DNA of 64,000 nt from Chloracidobacterium sp. (GTDB lineage: Bacteria; Acidobacteriota; Blastocatellia; Pyrinomonadales; Pyrinomonadaceae): assembly GCA_016712045.1 (NCBI GenBank), contig JADJRV010000001.1, positions 62,001 to 126,000 of the forward strand, read 5' to 3'. Below are positions 30,097-38,914 of the stretch, piece by piece; position 1 is the stretch's first letter; each line of letters opens with the position of its first letter. A program made the translations under genes and the position numbers. A model generated the notes under the pieces. It was given only the letters and a program-made list of their open reading frames with translations, searched no databases and was not told the origin of the DNA.

Positions 30097-30126
30097 ATAT
30101 CTATCTTAATTTTGAAATCTCAAATC

Positions 30127-31445
30127 TCAAATTTGAGATTGCAGAATGCTTTTAACCTCGCCAACCAAATAAAGCGATCCTGTCACCAAAATGATCCCGT
30201 CATCCGGCGTGACCTCATTTCCCATGTCGATCGCGCTTTTCACATTGTCGGTCGCAAATGTCCTTTCTTTGGACATGTCCGCGGGCATTTGCGCGAGTAT
30301 CTCTTGGTAAGAAAGCGAACGTGAATTTGACGGTTCTGTGACAATGATTCGCTCTGCAATAGGAGCGAGGGTTGCAAAAATTTCGGTGACATTCTTGTCA
30401 TTCATCGCACCAAAAACGAGCGTGATCGGCCGCGTTTCAAATTCTCGTATGTACGCGGCGAGGGCAGTCGCACCGCCAAGGTTGTGTGCACCGTCGAATA
30501 GGTATTGCCCGGCATATTCTAGCCGACCCGGATGACGAGCGTTTTGTAATCCGGCGAGAACGCGAATCTCATTTGTCCCCTCCCCGTCCTGCAAGTCAAG
30601 GAAAACACCATGATAGAGCAGTGCTTTTGCGATTTGAACGGCGGTCTGTGCGTTCTCGACCTGATGCCGGCCCTTGAGACCGAGAGTAATTGGCTCATGG
30701 ACTAATAGCGACAGGTCCACCTTAACCTTTTCCCCGTCGAGCGGTAGCACTCTCCAAGGAGCGTACTCATCATTAAGAGGGTCAAGTCCGAGATCCTTAC
30801 ACCACTTTCTCAATATCACCATGACCTCTCTAGATTGTGCTCCGAGCACGACATCATGAGTTTCCGTGTTGATTATCGCAGCCTTTTCCGCCGCAATTTC
30901 TTCGATGGTGTCGCCAAGATAATCCTGATGGTCCAGATCAATTCGCGTGATCGCTGCGATCTCGGCATTTGCCACCGTCGTCGCATCGAGCCGTCCGCCG
31001 AGGCCGGTTTCGAGGATCGCAAGCTCGATCTTTGCGTCGGCAAACGCGACAGAGCTATCGCGGTCATTTGTTCGAAAAATGTCGGGCGGTATTCGAGATC
31101 GCCTTTTGCTAAAGATTCCTCCGCCGTTTCCCGCACAAGAGTCGCGTGGCGTGCGAATTCTTCTTCACTGATGTCGATGCCGTTAATTTTAACGCGTTCG
31201 GTGATCGAGACGAGATGTGGCGACGTATATAACCCTGTTTTAACGCCCGCTGCTAAACAGATCGAGTTCAAAAACGCACACACCGAGCCCTTGCCGTTCG
31301 TCCCGGCGACCTGTACTTTCAGATATTTTTCGTGTGGTTTGCCGAGTGCGTCGAGCAGCGTGCGGATATTTTCAAGCCCCAGCTTCATTGCCGAGACTTC
31401 GTTGCCGAGTGAGTAGAGATATTTGGTGGATGCGGCGAAATCCAT
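30127..31445 (-). CDS. folC: Bifunctional folylpolyglutamate/dihydrofolate synthase, one frameshift
   Basis: Adds glutamate to folates (and often to dihydropteroate). P-loop QVAGTNGKGSVCAFLNSICL near residue 45 and SPHLVSITERVKINGIDIS are in the first frame; the Mur-ligase centre and C-terminal domain (ITRIDLDHQDYLGDTIEEIA, AGQYLFDGAHNLGGATALAA) in the second. At 31042-31044 (AAA on plus) one base is missing; restoring it gives ALSRFADAKIELAILETGLG and the GGRLDATTVANAEI segment. So the gene is probably intact, about 439 residues. It follows accD by nine bases, the same order as in many bacteria (accD-folC). Confidence 0.92.
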
Positions 31446-31454
31446 GCCTTTCGC

Positions 31455-32321
31455 TTAGGCGGCGACCTGTTTGTTCATCATAAAATCGAGCATTCTGATG
31501 ATGGTGTCGCGCATTTCGCGGCGATCGACTACCATATCGACCATGCCGTGTTCGAGGAGAAATTCGCTGCGTTGAAAGCCTTTTGGCAGTTTTTGGCGGA
31601 TGGTTTGTTCGATAACACGTGGGCCGGCAAATCCGATGAGAGCTTTGGGTTCGGCTAGGATAACGTCGCCGAGCATGGCAAAACTCGCGGTAACACCGCC
31701 GGTGGTCGGGTCGGTCAGAACGGAGATAAACGGCAGACGTGCCTCGTGAAGCCGCGACAAAGCCGCCGAGATCTTGCCCATTTGCATCAGCGAAAGCGTG
31801 CCCTCTTGCATCCGGGCGCCGCCGGATGCGGCAAATATAACCAGAGCACCCCGATTCTCAAGCGCTGCCTCAGCAAGCCGAGTGATCTTTTCACCGACCG
31901 CCGAACCCATCGATCCGCCAATAAACGCCATATCCATCGCACCCGCAAAGACGAGATGCCCGTCGGACATTCCTTTGCCTGAAATGATAGCTTCGGGCAA
32001 GCCGGAAACTTCTTTGGCCTGTTCGATACGGTCTTTGTACGATTTTGAGTCGGTGAATATGAGTGGGTCGCCCGACATCACTTCTTCGTCAAGCTTTTCG
32101 TACCGTCCGTCATCAAACAGATCTCGCAACCGCCCCTCGGCCGTGTAGCGAAAATGATAGCCGCAATGCGTGCAGACATCATGCGAATCGTTCAGCTCAC
32201 GCTTGTACAGAGCACTCTCGCACTCGGGGCATTTTACAAAAATACCCTCAGTGCGGACGGTTTGCTCTTCGTCCGATTCCTGCTCATCGATCTTAGGCTT
32301 GTCTCTGCGAAACCACGACAT
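31455..32321 (-). CDS. accD: Acetyl-CoA carboxylase carboxyltransferase subunit beta
   Basis: Together with AccA it moves the carboxyl group from biotin to acetyl-CoA for fatty-acid synthesis. The 288-residue protein has the N-terminal zinc ribbon (C31, C34, C50, C53 in CPECES and CTHCGY) and the crotonase-like domain with FAASGGARMQEGTLSLMQMG and LTDPTTGGVTASFAMLGDVI. It is the first gene of the accD-folC pair. The biotin carboxylase candidate lies far away (12.0-13.5 kb). Confidence 0.96.
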   Translation of the reverse strand: MSWFRRDKPKIDEQESDEEQTVRTEGIFVKCPECESALYKRELNDSHDVCTHCGYHFRYTAEGRLRDLFDDGRYEKLDEEVMSGDPLIFTDSKSYKDRIEQAKEVSGLPEAIISGKGMSDGHLVFAGAMDMAFIGGSMGSAVGEKITRLAEAALENRGALVIFAASGGARMQEGTLSLMQMGKISAALSRLHEARLPFISVLTDPTTGGVTASFAMLGDVILAEPKALIGFAGPRVIEQTIRQKLPKGFQRSEFLLEHGMVDMVVDRREMRDTIIRMLDFMMNKQVAA

Positions 32322-32397
32322 AGTAAGTAACTTAACTAAAAATTAAGGTTAGCACACGGTCAATTATCGTGAAAGTTGAAAGGTCTCTTGGCGGTTC

Positions 32398-32463
32398 CTT
32401 TGCGTACTTAGCGGCTTTGCGTGAGACATTCTTATTTCACGCAAAGACGCTAAGCTCGCAAAG
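32398..32463. repeat. Long imperfect inverted repeat, CTTTGCG/CGCAAAG type
   Basis: Arms CTTTGCGTACTTAGCGGCTT (then TGCGTGA) and TCACGCAAAGACGCTAAGCT (then CGCAAAG) pair over 27 bp with three mismatches around a short loop. It lies between suhB and accD on the minus strand. Same style as the elements at 33260 and 38679: long hairpins built from short words, probably terminators or mobile palindromes. Confidence 0.75.
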
Positions 32464-32486
32464 AAAGACAAGTGAGACCAAAGGAC

Positions 32487-33251
32487 TTATTTGAGGACAT
32501 CCAGCATTTGCGAATGGATCAGCCCGTTGCTCGCGACCATCGGCGGTGAGTAGATGCTAAATTTTGAATTGTCATAACCGCTCACTTGGCCGCCGGCTTC
32601 TTCGATAAGCAAGATGCCCGCCGCCATATCCCAAGGGTTAAGCCCTTCTTCCCCCATCCCGTCAAACCGCCCGCACGCGACATACGCGAGGTCGATCGCC
32701 GCCGCGCCGTCACGCCTGACGCCTCGCGAACGGATCAAAAACTGGGTGAGGTGACGGGCAAAATCTTCGCGGCGTTTGAAATCGTATGGGAAGCCGGTGA
32801 CGATCAGCGAATCGCCAAGGTCCTCAGCACCCGACACTCGAATAGGCTTATTATTAAGGCTCGCACCACGCCCTCGCTCAGCCGCAAACATCTCATTACG
32901 CGTCGGGTCAAACGTCACGCCGATCTTAATTTCACCCTCATGCTCTAGCGCCAGTGTCACGCAAAAACACGGATATCCGTGAGCGTAATTCGTTGTACCG
33001 TCGAGCGGATCGATGATCCATTTCCAGGTATTACCGCCGCCGATAATAATGGCCTCGCCCGATTCTTCAGCAAGGATCGAGTGCTGTGGATAATACGATT
33101 TGATGCGTTCGATGATGAGGCCTTCGCTGGCAAGATCGGCCTCGGTCACAAGGTTGATATCGCCTTTCTTAGAAACGGCGATCCCTCGATCAAATTTTTC
33201 GAGCAGCAGTTGCCCTGCCTCACGGGCTGTTTCGATTGCAAAATTCAACAT
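32487..33251 (-). CDS. suhB: Inositol monophosphatase family protein
   Basis: A 254-residue Mg-dependent phosphatase. Metal ligands are visible in LAEESGEA (Glu), IDPLDGTTNYAHGYPCF (two Asp) and NPWDMAAGILLIEEAGGQVS (Asp). Substrate may be inositol phosphate or a related sugar phosphate; SuhB in E. coli also acts on rRNA transcription, which cannot be judged here. It stands between two long inverted repeats and seems monocistronic. Confidence 0.9.
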   Translation of the reverse strand: MLNFAIETAREAGQLLLEKFDRGIAVSKKGDINLVTEADLASEGLIIERIKSYYPQHSILAEESGEAIIIGGGNTWKWIIDPLDGTTNYAHGYPCFCVTLALEHEGEIKIGVTFDPTRNEMFAAERGRGASLNNKPIRVSGAEDLGDSLIVTGFPYDFKRREDFARHLTQFLIRSRGVRRDGAAAIDLAYVACGRFDGMGEEGLNPWDMAAGILLIEEAGGQVSGYDNSKFSIYSPPMVASNGLIHSQMLDVLK

Positions 33252-33259
33252 AAAAATAT

Positions 33260-33335
33260 TTGCCCACGAAACACACTAAAGACAACGAAACTATCAGGTC
33301 AAATGGCCAATAACTTTCGTGTGTTTCGTGGGCAA
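33260..33335. repeat. Long inverted repeat, CCCACGAAACACAC type
   Basis: Arms TTGCCCACGAAACACACTAA (then AG) and CTTTCGTGTGTTTCGTGGGC (then AA) pair over 22 bp with two mismatches, around a 32-base loop. It lies between the zf-TFIIB gene and suhB on the minus strand and may stop transcription there. Confidence 0.75.
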
Positions 33336-33345
33336 TCCTCTTTTC

Positions 33346-33633
33346 CTAGCCAAACAGCTTCCCAAACCAGCCGCTTTCCTCGTCCTTATCGGCGATCTGC
33401 GTTAGTTCGCCGGCGTCAAGCCAGACGCCCGAGCATTTGTCGCAGACGTCGATCTTGATGTTATTAAAATCTGTTTCGATCAGCATGCCGTCGCATTTCG
33501 GGCATTTGATACCTAGGCGTTTGGCGTCGTCGTCTTGAATTTTCGCTTTGAGATTAGCAATAAGCTCTTGTTCTTTACGGTGAAAATACTCGTTTTCGAG
33601 AGCTTGACCGCGGTCTTCCATTTCGATCGGCAT
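33346..33633 (-). CDS. zf-TFIIB-type zinc ribbon protein
   Basis: A 95-residue protein with a helical N-terminus and a zinc ribbon CPKCDGMLIETDFNNIKIDV then CDKCSGVWLDAGEL (two CxxC pairs), the zf-TFIIB pattern. AGGAG about eleven bases upstream of ATG lies inside the end of the DUF2270 gene; the two overlap by 59 bases, so they are co-expressed. Proteins like this often accompany membrane proteins. Function unknown. Confidence 0.82.
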   Translation of the reverse strand: MPIEMEDRGQALENEYFHRKEQELIANLKAKIQDDDAKRLGIKCPKCDGMLIETDFNNIKIDVCDKCSGVWLDAGELTQIADKDEESGWFGKLFG

Positions 33634-34429
33634 AAATATTATTACTCCTAAATTTTAACCTGAGCGTGCTAAATGCGACGAATATAATTGTCGCATTAAA
33701 CAGAGCTCCAAACAGCACCACCATCCAGCCCGGTGCCAATCCGACCGTCGCCCGCTGAAAGAATAGATCCCAAAATATCTTACGGTCAGCCTCGGTCACG
33801 ACTGGTATAGGTGACGGATGGATATAGATCTTCAGCGTCCATGACAGCGACAGTAGCACAAATATCCAGAGATAATTTGACCGCAAACGACGCCCGACGG
33901 CCTCCCATTCACTGATCGTAAAGTGCGGCGTGATCAGATCGGCGGCGATATGCTCCGCCCAATCTTTATCCGGCGGAACAGTGCGATGCGACAGCATAGG
34001 GGCAAAATACCCCGTCTCCAGCACACGCACGCGGTTGGCCCAAACCTCGTAATAACGGTACCTGCGGGCCTCCATGAACAAAAAGATCGACACGAGCAGC
34101 GTGTTGATCGGTATCGCAAAATGCGGATTGTCGGGCGAGCTAAAAACAAATGACAGCGTCGCACCCGCCGTGATCACGGCCCAGTTGGTCGTCGCGTCGA
34201 GCCGACCGCGCCACACATTCGACCGCTGCACCTCGCCGCGGTAAAAATGCGCCATGGCCATGTTAAATTCGGCCGGCAGCAGTTTTTGGGCTATATTGAC
34301 GGGGGTCGTTCGCGGCTTTTCCGCACGCTTATGGACTTCCTCGGCAAAGGCGCGGAACGACTGCGGCACATTCGTTATATGAATGTCCTGATCGACAGGT
34401 TGTGAACCAGGGCGAACCTCGTCGTTCAT
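33575..34429 (-). CDS. DUF2270 family integral membrane protein
   Basis: A 284-residue protein with four hydrophobic helices: TNWAVITAGATLSFVFSS, IPINTLLVSIFLFMEA, YLWIFVLLSLSWTLKIYI and GWMVVLFGALFNATIIFVAF. The block FMEARRYRYYEVWANRVRVL followed by ETGYFAPML is typical of DUF2270. The last part, after FVAFSTLRL, is basic and overlaps the zinc-ribbon gene by 59 bases, a longer overlap than usual; an earlier stop lost by a sequence error is possible. Function unknown. Confidence 0.82.
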   Translation of the reverse strand: MNDEVRPGSQPVDQDIHITNVPQSFRAFAEEVHKRAEKPRTTPVNIAQKLLPAEFNMAMAHFYRGEVQRSNVWRGRLDATTNWAVITAGATLSFVFSSPDNPHFAIPINTLLVSIFLFMEARRYRYYEVWANRVRVLETGYFAPMLSHRTVPPDKDWAEHIAADLITPHFTISEWEAVGRRLRSNYLWIFVLLSLSWTLKIYIHPSPIPVVTEADRKIFWDLFFQRATVGLAPGWMVVLFGALFNATIIFVAFSTLRLKFRSNNIYADRNGRPRSSSRKRVFSP

Positions 34430-34542
34430 AGCGTTTCAGGCGGTTTAGCTTTCGAGGGGACGAAAAAACTTACGTACTTTAGGTTTAACATTTTAGGTGT
34501 TCGGATGCAAGATTATGGCCTTTCGGCTACACTCGTAAAGCA

Positions 34543-35001
34543 ATGATGGATCAAGACGAAAACTGGATGTGGCGGGCAATTCACGTCGCCCGCGAAGCCG
34601 AAAAGCTCGGCGAGGTGCCGGTTGGTGCCGTAATCATCGACGCCGACGGCAAAATACTCGCCGCCACCTCAAACCGCACCATAAAAAACAACGATCCGAC
34701 CGCCCACGCCGAAATACTTGCCCTCCGCACCGCCGCGATCCGCACCGGTAATTACCGCCTGACGGGCACGACCATTTACACCACCATCGAACCCTGCGCG
34801 ATGTGCGCCGGAGCCCTCGTCAACGCCCGCGTCGCCCGCGTCGTTTATGGCGCGGCCGACGAGCGTTTTGGCGCCGTCGAGACCCATTTCCGTGTCTGCG
34901 ACAGCCCCGCGCTCAACCACCGCATGGAGATCACATCCGGCATCCTCGCCGACAAATGCCGCTCGCTGATGCAAGATTTCTTTAAAGCGAGACGCAAGTA
35001 A
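34543..35001 (+). CDS. tadA: tRNA-specific adenosine deaminase
   Basis: Converts A34 to inosine in tRNA-Arg(ACG). The 152-residue protein has the deaminase zinc site: H55-A-E57 (DPTAHAEILALRTAA) and C85/C88 (IEPCAMCAGALVNARV). It opens the tadA - tRNA-Ser - SRP RNA - dnaX neighbourhood, known from many bacteria such as Bacillus subtilis, which supports the identification of all members. A repeat of the CTTTATCC type follows its stop. Confidence 0.96.
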   Translation: MMDQDENWMWRAIHVAREAEKLGEVPVGAVIIDADGKILAATSNRTIKNNDPTAHAEILALRTAAIRTGNYRLTGTTIYTTIEPCAMCAGALVNARVARVVYGAADERFGAVETHFRVCDSPALNHRMEITSGILADKCRSLMQDFFKARRK

Positions 35002-35011
35002 CTTCTCGTCA

Positions 35012-35045
35012 CTTTATCCTTTCGCCTTTATCCTTTATACTTTCG
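35012..35045. repeat. CTTTATCC tandem repeat just 5' of tRNA-Ser(CGA)
   Basis: CTTTATCCTTTCGCCTTTAT followed by CCTTTATACTTTCG: short degenerate tandem words. It ends nine bases before the tRNA gene. The same words occur at 36147, 36587 and 38881. It contains TATACT (about 35036-35041), a passable -10 hexamer, so it could supply the tRNA promoter. Confidence 0.7.
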
Positions 35046-35053
35046 TTTCGTGC

Positions 35054-35143
<90 letters not shown>

Positions 35144-35215
35144 TTTGTTATTTGAAGTTGTAAAGCAGTAACGTCCCACTTTTAGTTCCTTACCATCACA
35201 GGAGAAAAGTTCGTT

Positions 35216-35968
35216 ATGCCTTTAACAAAAAGATTGTCGGCCGAATTTATCGGCACGCTTTGGCTAGTTCTCGGCGGATGCGGCAGTGCGGTTTTGGCCG
35301 CAGCGTATCCTAATCTCGGCATCGGTTTTGCGGGTGTTTCGCTCGCATTTGGTCTGACGGTGCTGACAATGGCGTTTGCTAGTGGCCATATTTCTGGCTG
35401 CCATCTGAATCCCGCGGTGACCTTTGGGTTGTGGGCGGGCAAGAGATTTCCAGCCAACGAGATCTTGCCGTACGTGATCGCACAGGTGCTCGGAGCGATC
35501 AGCGGAGCGGGCCTGCTGTACGTGATCGCCAGCGGCAAAGCGGGATTTACGCTCGCGGGCGGATTTGCTTCGAACGGCTTTGACACACATTCGCCGGGCG
35601 GATATTCGGCACTCGCGTGTTTCGTCGCCGAAGTAGTGGTGACGTTCTTTTTCCTGATCGTCATCCTCGGAGCCACGCACGGACGGGCCCCAAAAGGCTT
35701 TGCCCCGATCGCGATCGGCCTGTGTCTGACGCTGATCCATTTGATAACGATCCCGGTGACCAACACCTCGGTCAACCCAGCACGCAGCACCGGCCCCGCC
35801 ATCTTCGTAGGCGGATGGGCGATATCACAGCTCTGGCTTTTCTGGGTCGCACCGATATTAGGTGCATTGCTCGCGGGCGTGGTCTATAGTTGGATGGTAG
35901 GCGATGATGAAGGCGTCCCCGCCGAAACCGTCGCCGGTGAAGAAGAGCCTGCGGAAGAAGCGGATTGA
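35216..35968 (+). CDS. aqpZ: Aquaporin Z-type water channel
   Basis: A 250-residue MIP-family channel with six helices and both pore motifs: NPA at 65-67 ([11 protein letters not shown]) and NPA at 187-189 ([12 protein letters not shown]), with selectivity Arg190 and the early [14 protein letters not shown] of AqpZ. AGGAG at 35200-35204 precedes the ATG. An acidic C-terminal tail ([19 protein letters not shown]) is unusual. It is an insertion between two serine tRNAs in the tadA-dnaX neighbourhood and ends directly at a REP-like repeat. Confidence 0.95.
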   Translation: MPLTKRLSAEFIGTLWLVLGGCGSAVLAAAYPNLGIGFAGVSLAFGLTVLTMAFASGHISGCHLNPAVTFGLWAGKRFPANEILPYVIAQVLGAISGAGLLYVIASGKAGFTLAGGFASNGFDTHSPGGYSALACFVAEVVVTFFFLIVILGATHGRAPKGFAPIAIGLCLTLIHLITIPVTNTSVNPARSTGPAIFVGGWAISQLWLFWVAPILGALLAGVVYSWMVGDDEGVPAETVAGEEEPAEEAD

Positions 35969-35969
35969 T

Positions 35970-36011
35970 GCAGAAGCCCGCACGTAAGTAAGGGCGTAAC
36001 ATCCAACTTTA
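35970..36011. repeat. REP-like element, copy 2 (half element)
   Basis: GCAGAAGCCCGCACGTAAGT then AAGGGCGTAACATCCAACTT TA, starting one base after the aquaporin stop. It is identical in layout to the left half of copy 1 (10552) including the loop word GTAACATCCAACTTTA; the right arm is absent or replaced. Confidence 0.8.
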
Positions 36012-36049
36012 TCGCACTAAGCGATTTGGTTTTGACAACTTAACAAACC

Positions 36050-36140
36050 GGAAGGGTGCAGGAGTGGTTGAACTGGCTACATTGGAAATGTAGTGAACCT
36101 CAAAAGGGTTCCGTGGGTTCGAATCCCACCCTTTCCGCCA
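36050..36140 (+). tRNA. tRNA-Ser (anticodon GGA)
   Basis: Acceptor stem GGAAGGG (36050-36056) pairs with CCTTTCC (36130-36136) with one G-U; discriminator G and encoded CCA follow. The anticodon stem CTACA / TGTAG holds TTGGAAA, so the anticodon is GGA (codons UCC/UCU). A long variable arm (GAACCTCAAAAGGGTTC) and the T arm GTGGGTTCGAATCCCAC, identical to the first serine tRNA, confirm it. Confidence 0.95.
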
Positions 36141-36146
36141 TAATCG

Positions 36147-36210
36147 AAAGGAGAAAGGATGAAGGATAAGGGAGAAAGTATCTCCCGAACGATTCTCCTT
36201 TCTCCTTTTT
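36147..36210 (+). terminator. Hairpin with T tail after tRNA-Ser(GGA), built from CTTTATCC-type words
   Basis: AAAGGAGAAAGGA (36147-36159) pairs perfectly with TCCTTTCTCCTTT (36196-36208), followed by further T. Between the arms lie GAAGGATAAGGGAGA words, the reverse complement of the CTTTATCC repeat. It seems to be a repeat that was adopted as a terminator for the tRNA. Confidence 0.65.
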
Positions 36211-36220
36211 GTTTTGCATT

Positions 36221-36571
36221 ATGGCAGAAGAGCTAAAACACCGAACCAAAGAGTTTGCCGTCAGAATCATCAAGCTCTACGCCGCTCTACCCAAAACAAC
36301 CGAGTTACAAGTGATCGGCAAACAGTTTCTGCGGTCCGGGACGTCTGTCGGCGCACATTATCGCGAATCGCAATACGCCAAATCTGACGCCGATTTTATT
36401 AGCAAGGTCGAAGGTGGGTTGCAGGAGCTAGAAGAAACTAGCTACTGGCTTGAACTGCTCGACGAGATGCACTTATTCGATTCGGAAGAGCTTGTGCCGA
36501 TCCGCAATGAGACCAACGAATTGACCGCCATCTTTATCACTATCGTTAAAAAAGTGAAGTCTCGAAAATAA
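36221..36571 (+). CDS. Four-helix-bundle protein (23S rRNA intervening-sequence type)
   Basis: A 116-residue protein of the TIGR02436 four-helix-bundle family: ELKHRTKEFAVRIIKLYAAL, LRSGTSVGAHYRESQYAKSD and EGGLQELEETSYWLELLDEM are characteristic. ATG at 36221 is preferred over one four codons earlier. Such genes sit in rRNA intervening sequences and as single genes between RNA genes, as here between a tRNA and the SRP RNA; they seem to move with short repeats. The molecular function is unknown. Confidence 0.88.
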   Translation: MAEELKHRTKEFAVRIIKLYAALPKTTELQVIGKQFLRSGTSVGAHYRESQYAKSDADFISKVEGGLQELEETSYWLELLDEMHLFDSEELVPIRNETNELTAIFITIVKKVKSRK

Positions 36572-36586
36572 ATCGGCTCTCTTAAC

Positions 36587-36619
36587 TTTATCCTTCATCC
36601 TTCATCCTTTATCCTTTAA
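36587..36619. repeat. CTTTATCC tandem repeat just 5' of SRP RNA
   Basis: CTTTATCCTTCATCCTTCAT then CCTTTATCCTTTA, ending two bases before the predicted 5' end of the SRP RNA. Any promoter of the SRP RNA must lie in or before this repeat. Confidence 0.7.
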
Positions 36620-36621
36620 TT

Positions 36622-36721
36622 GGCTTCAGGCCCCGCACAACGTTTTGTTGTGAACTCCGCTAGGCGAGGAATCGAGCAACGGTAGCAATTTCGAACGTGT
36701 GTTGCGATCAGGTCTGAAGCC
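36622..36721 (+). ncRNA. ffs: Signal recognition particle RNA, bacterial small type
   Basis: The ends pair (GGCTTCAGGCC with GGTCTGAAGCC), giving a rod of about 100 bases. The conserved SRP domain is present in full: GTGAAC, then the CCG..CGG helix, the internal loop CTAGG / AGCAA, the short stem CGA / TCG and a GGAA tetraloop (CGAGGAATCG), which bind the Ffh M domain. A rho-independent terminator follows at 36737. The position upstream of dnaX and downstream of tadA and tRNA-Ser matches Bacillus and many other bacteria. Confidence 0.92.
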
Positions 36722-36736
36722 GCCATTTCTAACAAA

Positions 36737-36767
36737 GGTCATCTGTTTTCACAGGTGGCCTTTTTTT
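36737..36767 (+). terminator. Terminator of the SRP RNA
   Basis: GGTCATCTG pairs with CAGGTGGCC (with wobble) around TTTTCA, followed by seven T. It lies 16 bases after the end of the SRP RNA. Confidence 0.85.
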
Positions 36768-36812
36768 CGTCCGCAAGTTCTCCGCCCACGGCACGTTCAA
36801 TATCCAAACGAT

Positions 36813-37841
36813 ATGATCACAGCCAATTACAAAAACATCGCCGCCGTAGCACTTGTCATTTTCGCCCTCACCTTTGCGGCCATAGGCCAAGAAACGAATA
36901 AATGCCCGTCAAACGCGAGCCGTGCGGACGCCGAAAAGATCGACGAATTTAGCCACATCGACGACAGCGAGCTGTACATCAACGTCGCGGTCCTGTTTGA
37001 GCGGCTCAAAGACGCCCCGGCCGGAACCTACGCCTACGTCATCGCTTACAAAGGTGCCGACGCCCTGCCCGCCGACCGCGATCGCAACCGGGTCGCCGAA
37101 CGCATCCGTGAGTCGCTAGCTTTGCAAAACCAAGATGCAAGACAGTTTTTGATGATCGATGGCGGCTTTCGCAAGACCGACGGAGCCGAGTTTTTCTTTG
37201 TCGAGGCCGGCAACAAACCGCCGCTGCCTTCGAACACCGTTCCCACACCCAAAACACCCCGCGGCACCGTCCTGTGGGCAAAAACAATATTGAACGAGGA
37301 ATCGAGCCCGATCGAAGAATTTGTAAATCGTGCCATCGTCTATCGCGATATGCCGGAGGACTATGACGGCCCCACATTACCCGCGATCGAAGAAACTGAG
37401 CCAAACCCGAGTCCGAGCGTTCCCGAAACGGCTCCGCAGCCCGAGATCTGGAAACTCGGCCTGTTCATCCCCGAACTCACTTTCCAAAAAGACAACTCGC
37501 AGGAAAAGCCGCCGCTGACCGCCGAAGAGCTTGATGCCATCAGATTCAACTGGACGAACAAAAAATTCGCACCCACCGTCGCTAAGACCAAAGGCTCATA
37601 CGGCATCATGATCTACTACGCCGACGACCAGTTCTACGACATCAGCCGCCTCGAACCATTCATCGCCGCCGGCCGCGACCGCATGGCCTATGCCGCCCGC
37701 ATCTTCCCCGAAAGCATCCAAATCATCTTCGGCGGCTACCGCGGCCAACCCCAAGTCGAATACTGGCTAGTCCCCGCCGACGGAACCCGGCCCATCGCCA
37801 AACCCGAAGACCGCGATTCAAGCGAGCCATCAGATCAATAA
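36813..37841 (+). CDS. Exported protein of unknown function
   Basis: ATG at 36813 gives a signal peptide (NIAAVALVIFALTFAAIGQE) and a mature part of about 315 residues. A globular segment (about 40-135, ELYINVAVLFERLKDAPAGT, YVIAYKGADALPADRDRNRV) is followed by a Pro-rich linker (SNTVPTPKTPRG and EETEPNPSPSVPETAPQP) and a second globular part. The first segment resembles other Acidobacteria proteins that I know only as hypothetical. It lies between the SRP RNA and dnaX, an insertion in an otherwise conserved neighbourhood. No function can be proposed. Confidence 0.65.
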   Translation: MITANYKNIAAVALVIFALTFAAIGQETNKCPSNASRADAEKIDEFSHIDDSELYINVAVLFERLKDAPAGTYAYVIAYKGADALPADRDRNRVAERIRESLALQNQDARQFLMIDGGFRKTDGAEFFFVEAGNKPPLPSNTVPTPKTPRGTVLWAKTILNEESSPIEEFVNRAIVYRDMPEDYDGPTLPAIEETEPNPSPSVPETAPQPEIWKLGLFIPELTFQKDNSQEKPPLTAEELDAIRFNWTNKKFAPTVAKTKGSYGIMIYYADDQFYDISRLEPFIAAGRDRMAYAARIFPESIQIIFGGYRGQPQVEYWLVPADGTRPIAKPEDRDSSEPSDQ

Positions 37842-37859
37842 AGTCCAAAAGCCCTAAAG

Positions 37860-38055
37860 TCGGCGGAGCCGACGTCATATTTGTAGCCCACATCGCAAGA
37901 TGTGGGTGCAATCCAACCAAATGCACGAGCCGTTGGAAACGGCGGCATAATACGGCGAAATCATTATGTCACCGTCTCCGACGGTTCTGACATGACCCTT
38001 ATCTCTACCCACATCTTGCGATGTGGGCTACAAATATATCACCGTCTCCGACGGT
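37860..38055. repeat. Modular intergenic repeat cluster A (ACCGTCTCCGACGGT and CCCACATCGCAAGATGTGGG modules)
   Basis: Two hairpin modules alternate and appear in both orientations: ACCGTCTCCGACGGT (twice, near 37971 and 38041) and GTAGCCCACATCGCAAGATG with its reverse form (near 37883 and 38006), plus GAGCCGTTGGAAACGGCGGC and TCGGCGGAGCCGA. There is no gene. The cluster separates the exported protein (+) from the convergent gene at 38083. Similar clusters lie at 50664 and 56337. Confidence 0.8.
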
Positions 38056-38082
38056 TTATACAATCAAAAACATGTCGTTAAT

Positions 38083-38454
38083 TTACTTCCTCACCGCCCG
38101 CGTAGCCTTTAGATCGAGCACCAGCACGCCTTCTTCGTCTATCTCGGCTTTGCAGGCCGTGGTTCGCGGCACCATGATGCTGTAATATCGGAAAAATCTC
38201 CCGGCTCTGATCACACGGTGGCGGCCGTTTGTTTTATCAAAGATAGGGAACGAGTTTGCAGTTGCCGTCTTTGCCGGAGCGACGCCGACCAGGCCGTTCC
38301 AACGGTCGTACAACAGCACTGCCCGCTCATGCGGCCCAAACCTTTCCGCAGCCGTCGCCCCGATCATGATCTCGCCCTTTTCGTTCAGCGTCACATGCAT
38401 CTCTTCACGCCGGTTCTCCGGCCCAAGTGCAAATTCTTCCCAATTCTTAAACAT
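38083..38454 (-). CDS. Hypothetical protein
   Basis: A 123-residue soluble protein (MFKNWEEFALGPENRREEMH; FGPHERAVLLYDRWNGLVGV; IVPRTTACKAEIDEEGVLVL does not occur in that exact form but SIMVPRTTACKAEIDEEGVL does). The regular alternation of strands suggests a small all-beta protein. I do not recognise the family. It lies alone between repeat clusters, and its codon use is like its neighbours. Confidence 0.5.
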   Translation of the reverse strand: MFKNWEEFALGPENRREEMHVTLNEKGEIMIGATAAERFGPHERAVLLYDRWNGLVGVAPAKTATANSFPIFDKTNGRHRVIRAGRFFRYYSIMVPRTTACKAEIDEEGVLVLDLKATRAVRK

Positions 38455-38678
38455 GATCTATTTGTGAGTTAATGTATCATAGATGCAACATCTTGTCAAG
38501 CGTGCGAACTTGAAAGTTGACGCGGCGGCACGGTGAAGCGGGGCTTTCCACAAAAACGGGTGACGCGGCGGCGTGGAGGATCGCAGGTGAACCGCAGTTG
38601 GAAACCACTCGATTGTTCCCCAACGATCCAAGAAAACCTCTGATTGTCGAAATGACCCAGCTCAAAAGGGTGCTTTTT

Positions 38679-38835
38679 GCCACGAATTACACGAATAGAA
38701 GAGTTTTAATTCAAAAGCTTCTTTCGAATCAATTTTTATTATCTGATCAGAGTGTCATAAAAGAGTCTGGCCGCACTGTAAGCGAACGATATTTATGGAA
38801 ATTTTCTTATTCGTGACATTCGTGTAATTCGTGGC
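38679..38835. repeat. Inverted repeat GCCACGAATTACACGAAT, 157-bp element
   Basis: GCCACGAATTACACGAAT (38679-38696) and its exact reverse complement ATTCGTGTAATTCGTGGC (38818-38835) bound 121 bases of AT-rich DNA without a gene. A further partial word ATTCGTGGCTA is at about 38855. The layout, with short terminal inverted repeats around a non-coding core, resembles a MITE, but no target duplication was identified. Confidence 0.65.
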
Positions 38836-38880
38836 TAAAACTTCTTATTCCCGATTCGTGGCTAACCTTTTGCTTCCGCA

Positions 38881-38914
38881 CTTTATCCTTTCGCCTTTAT
38901 CCTTTATCCTTTAA
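38881..38914. repeat. CTTTATCC tandem repeat just 5' of dnaX
   Basis: CTTTATCCTTTCGCCTTTAT then CCTTTATCCTTTAA, nearly the same 20 first bases as the copy before tRNA-Ser(CGA). It ends four bases before the GTG start of dnaX, so it occupies the ribosome-binding region. Confidence 0.7.

Noticed and set aside
38517..38816. 99-residue plus-strand frame before dnaX
   Set aside because: It runs through a terminal inverted repeat, has no recognisable domain and ends in AT-rich non-coding DNA.
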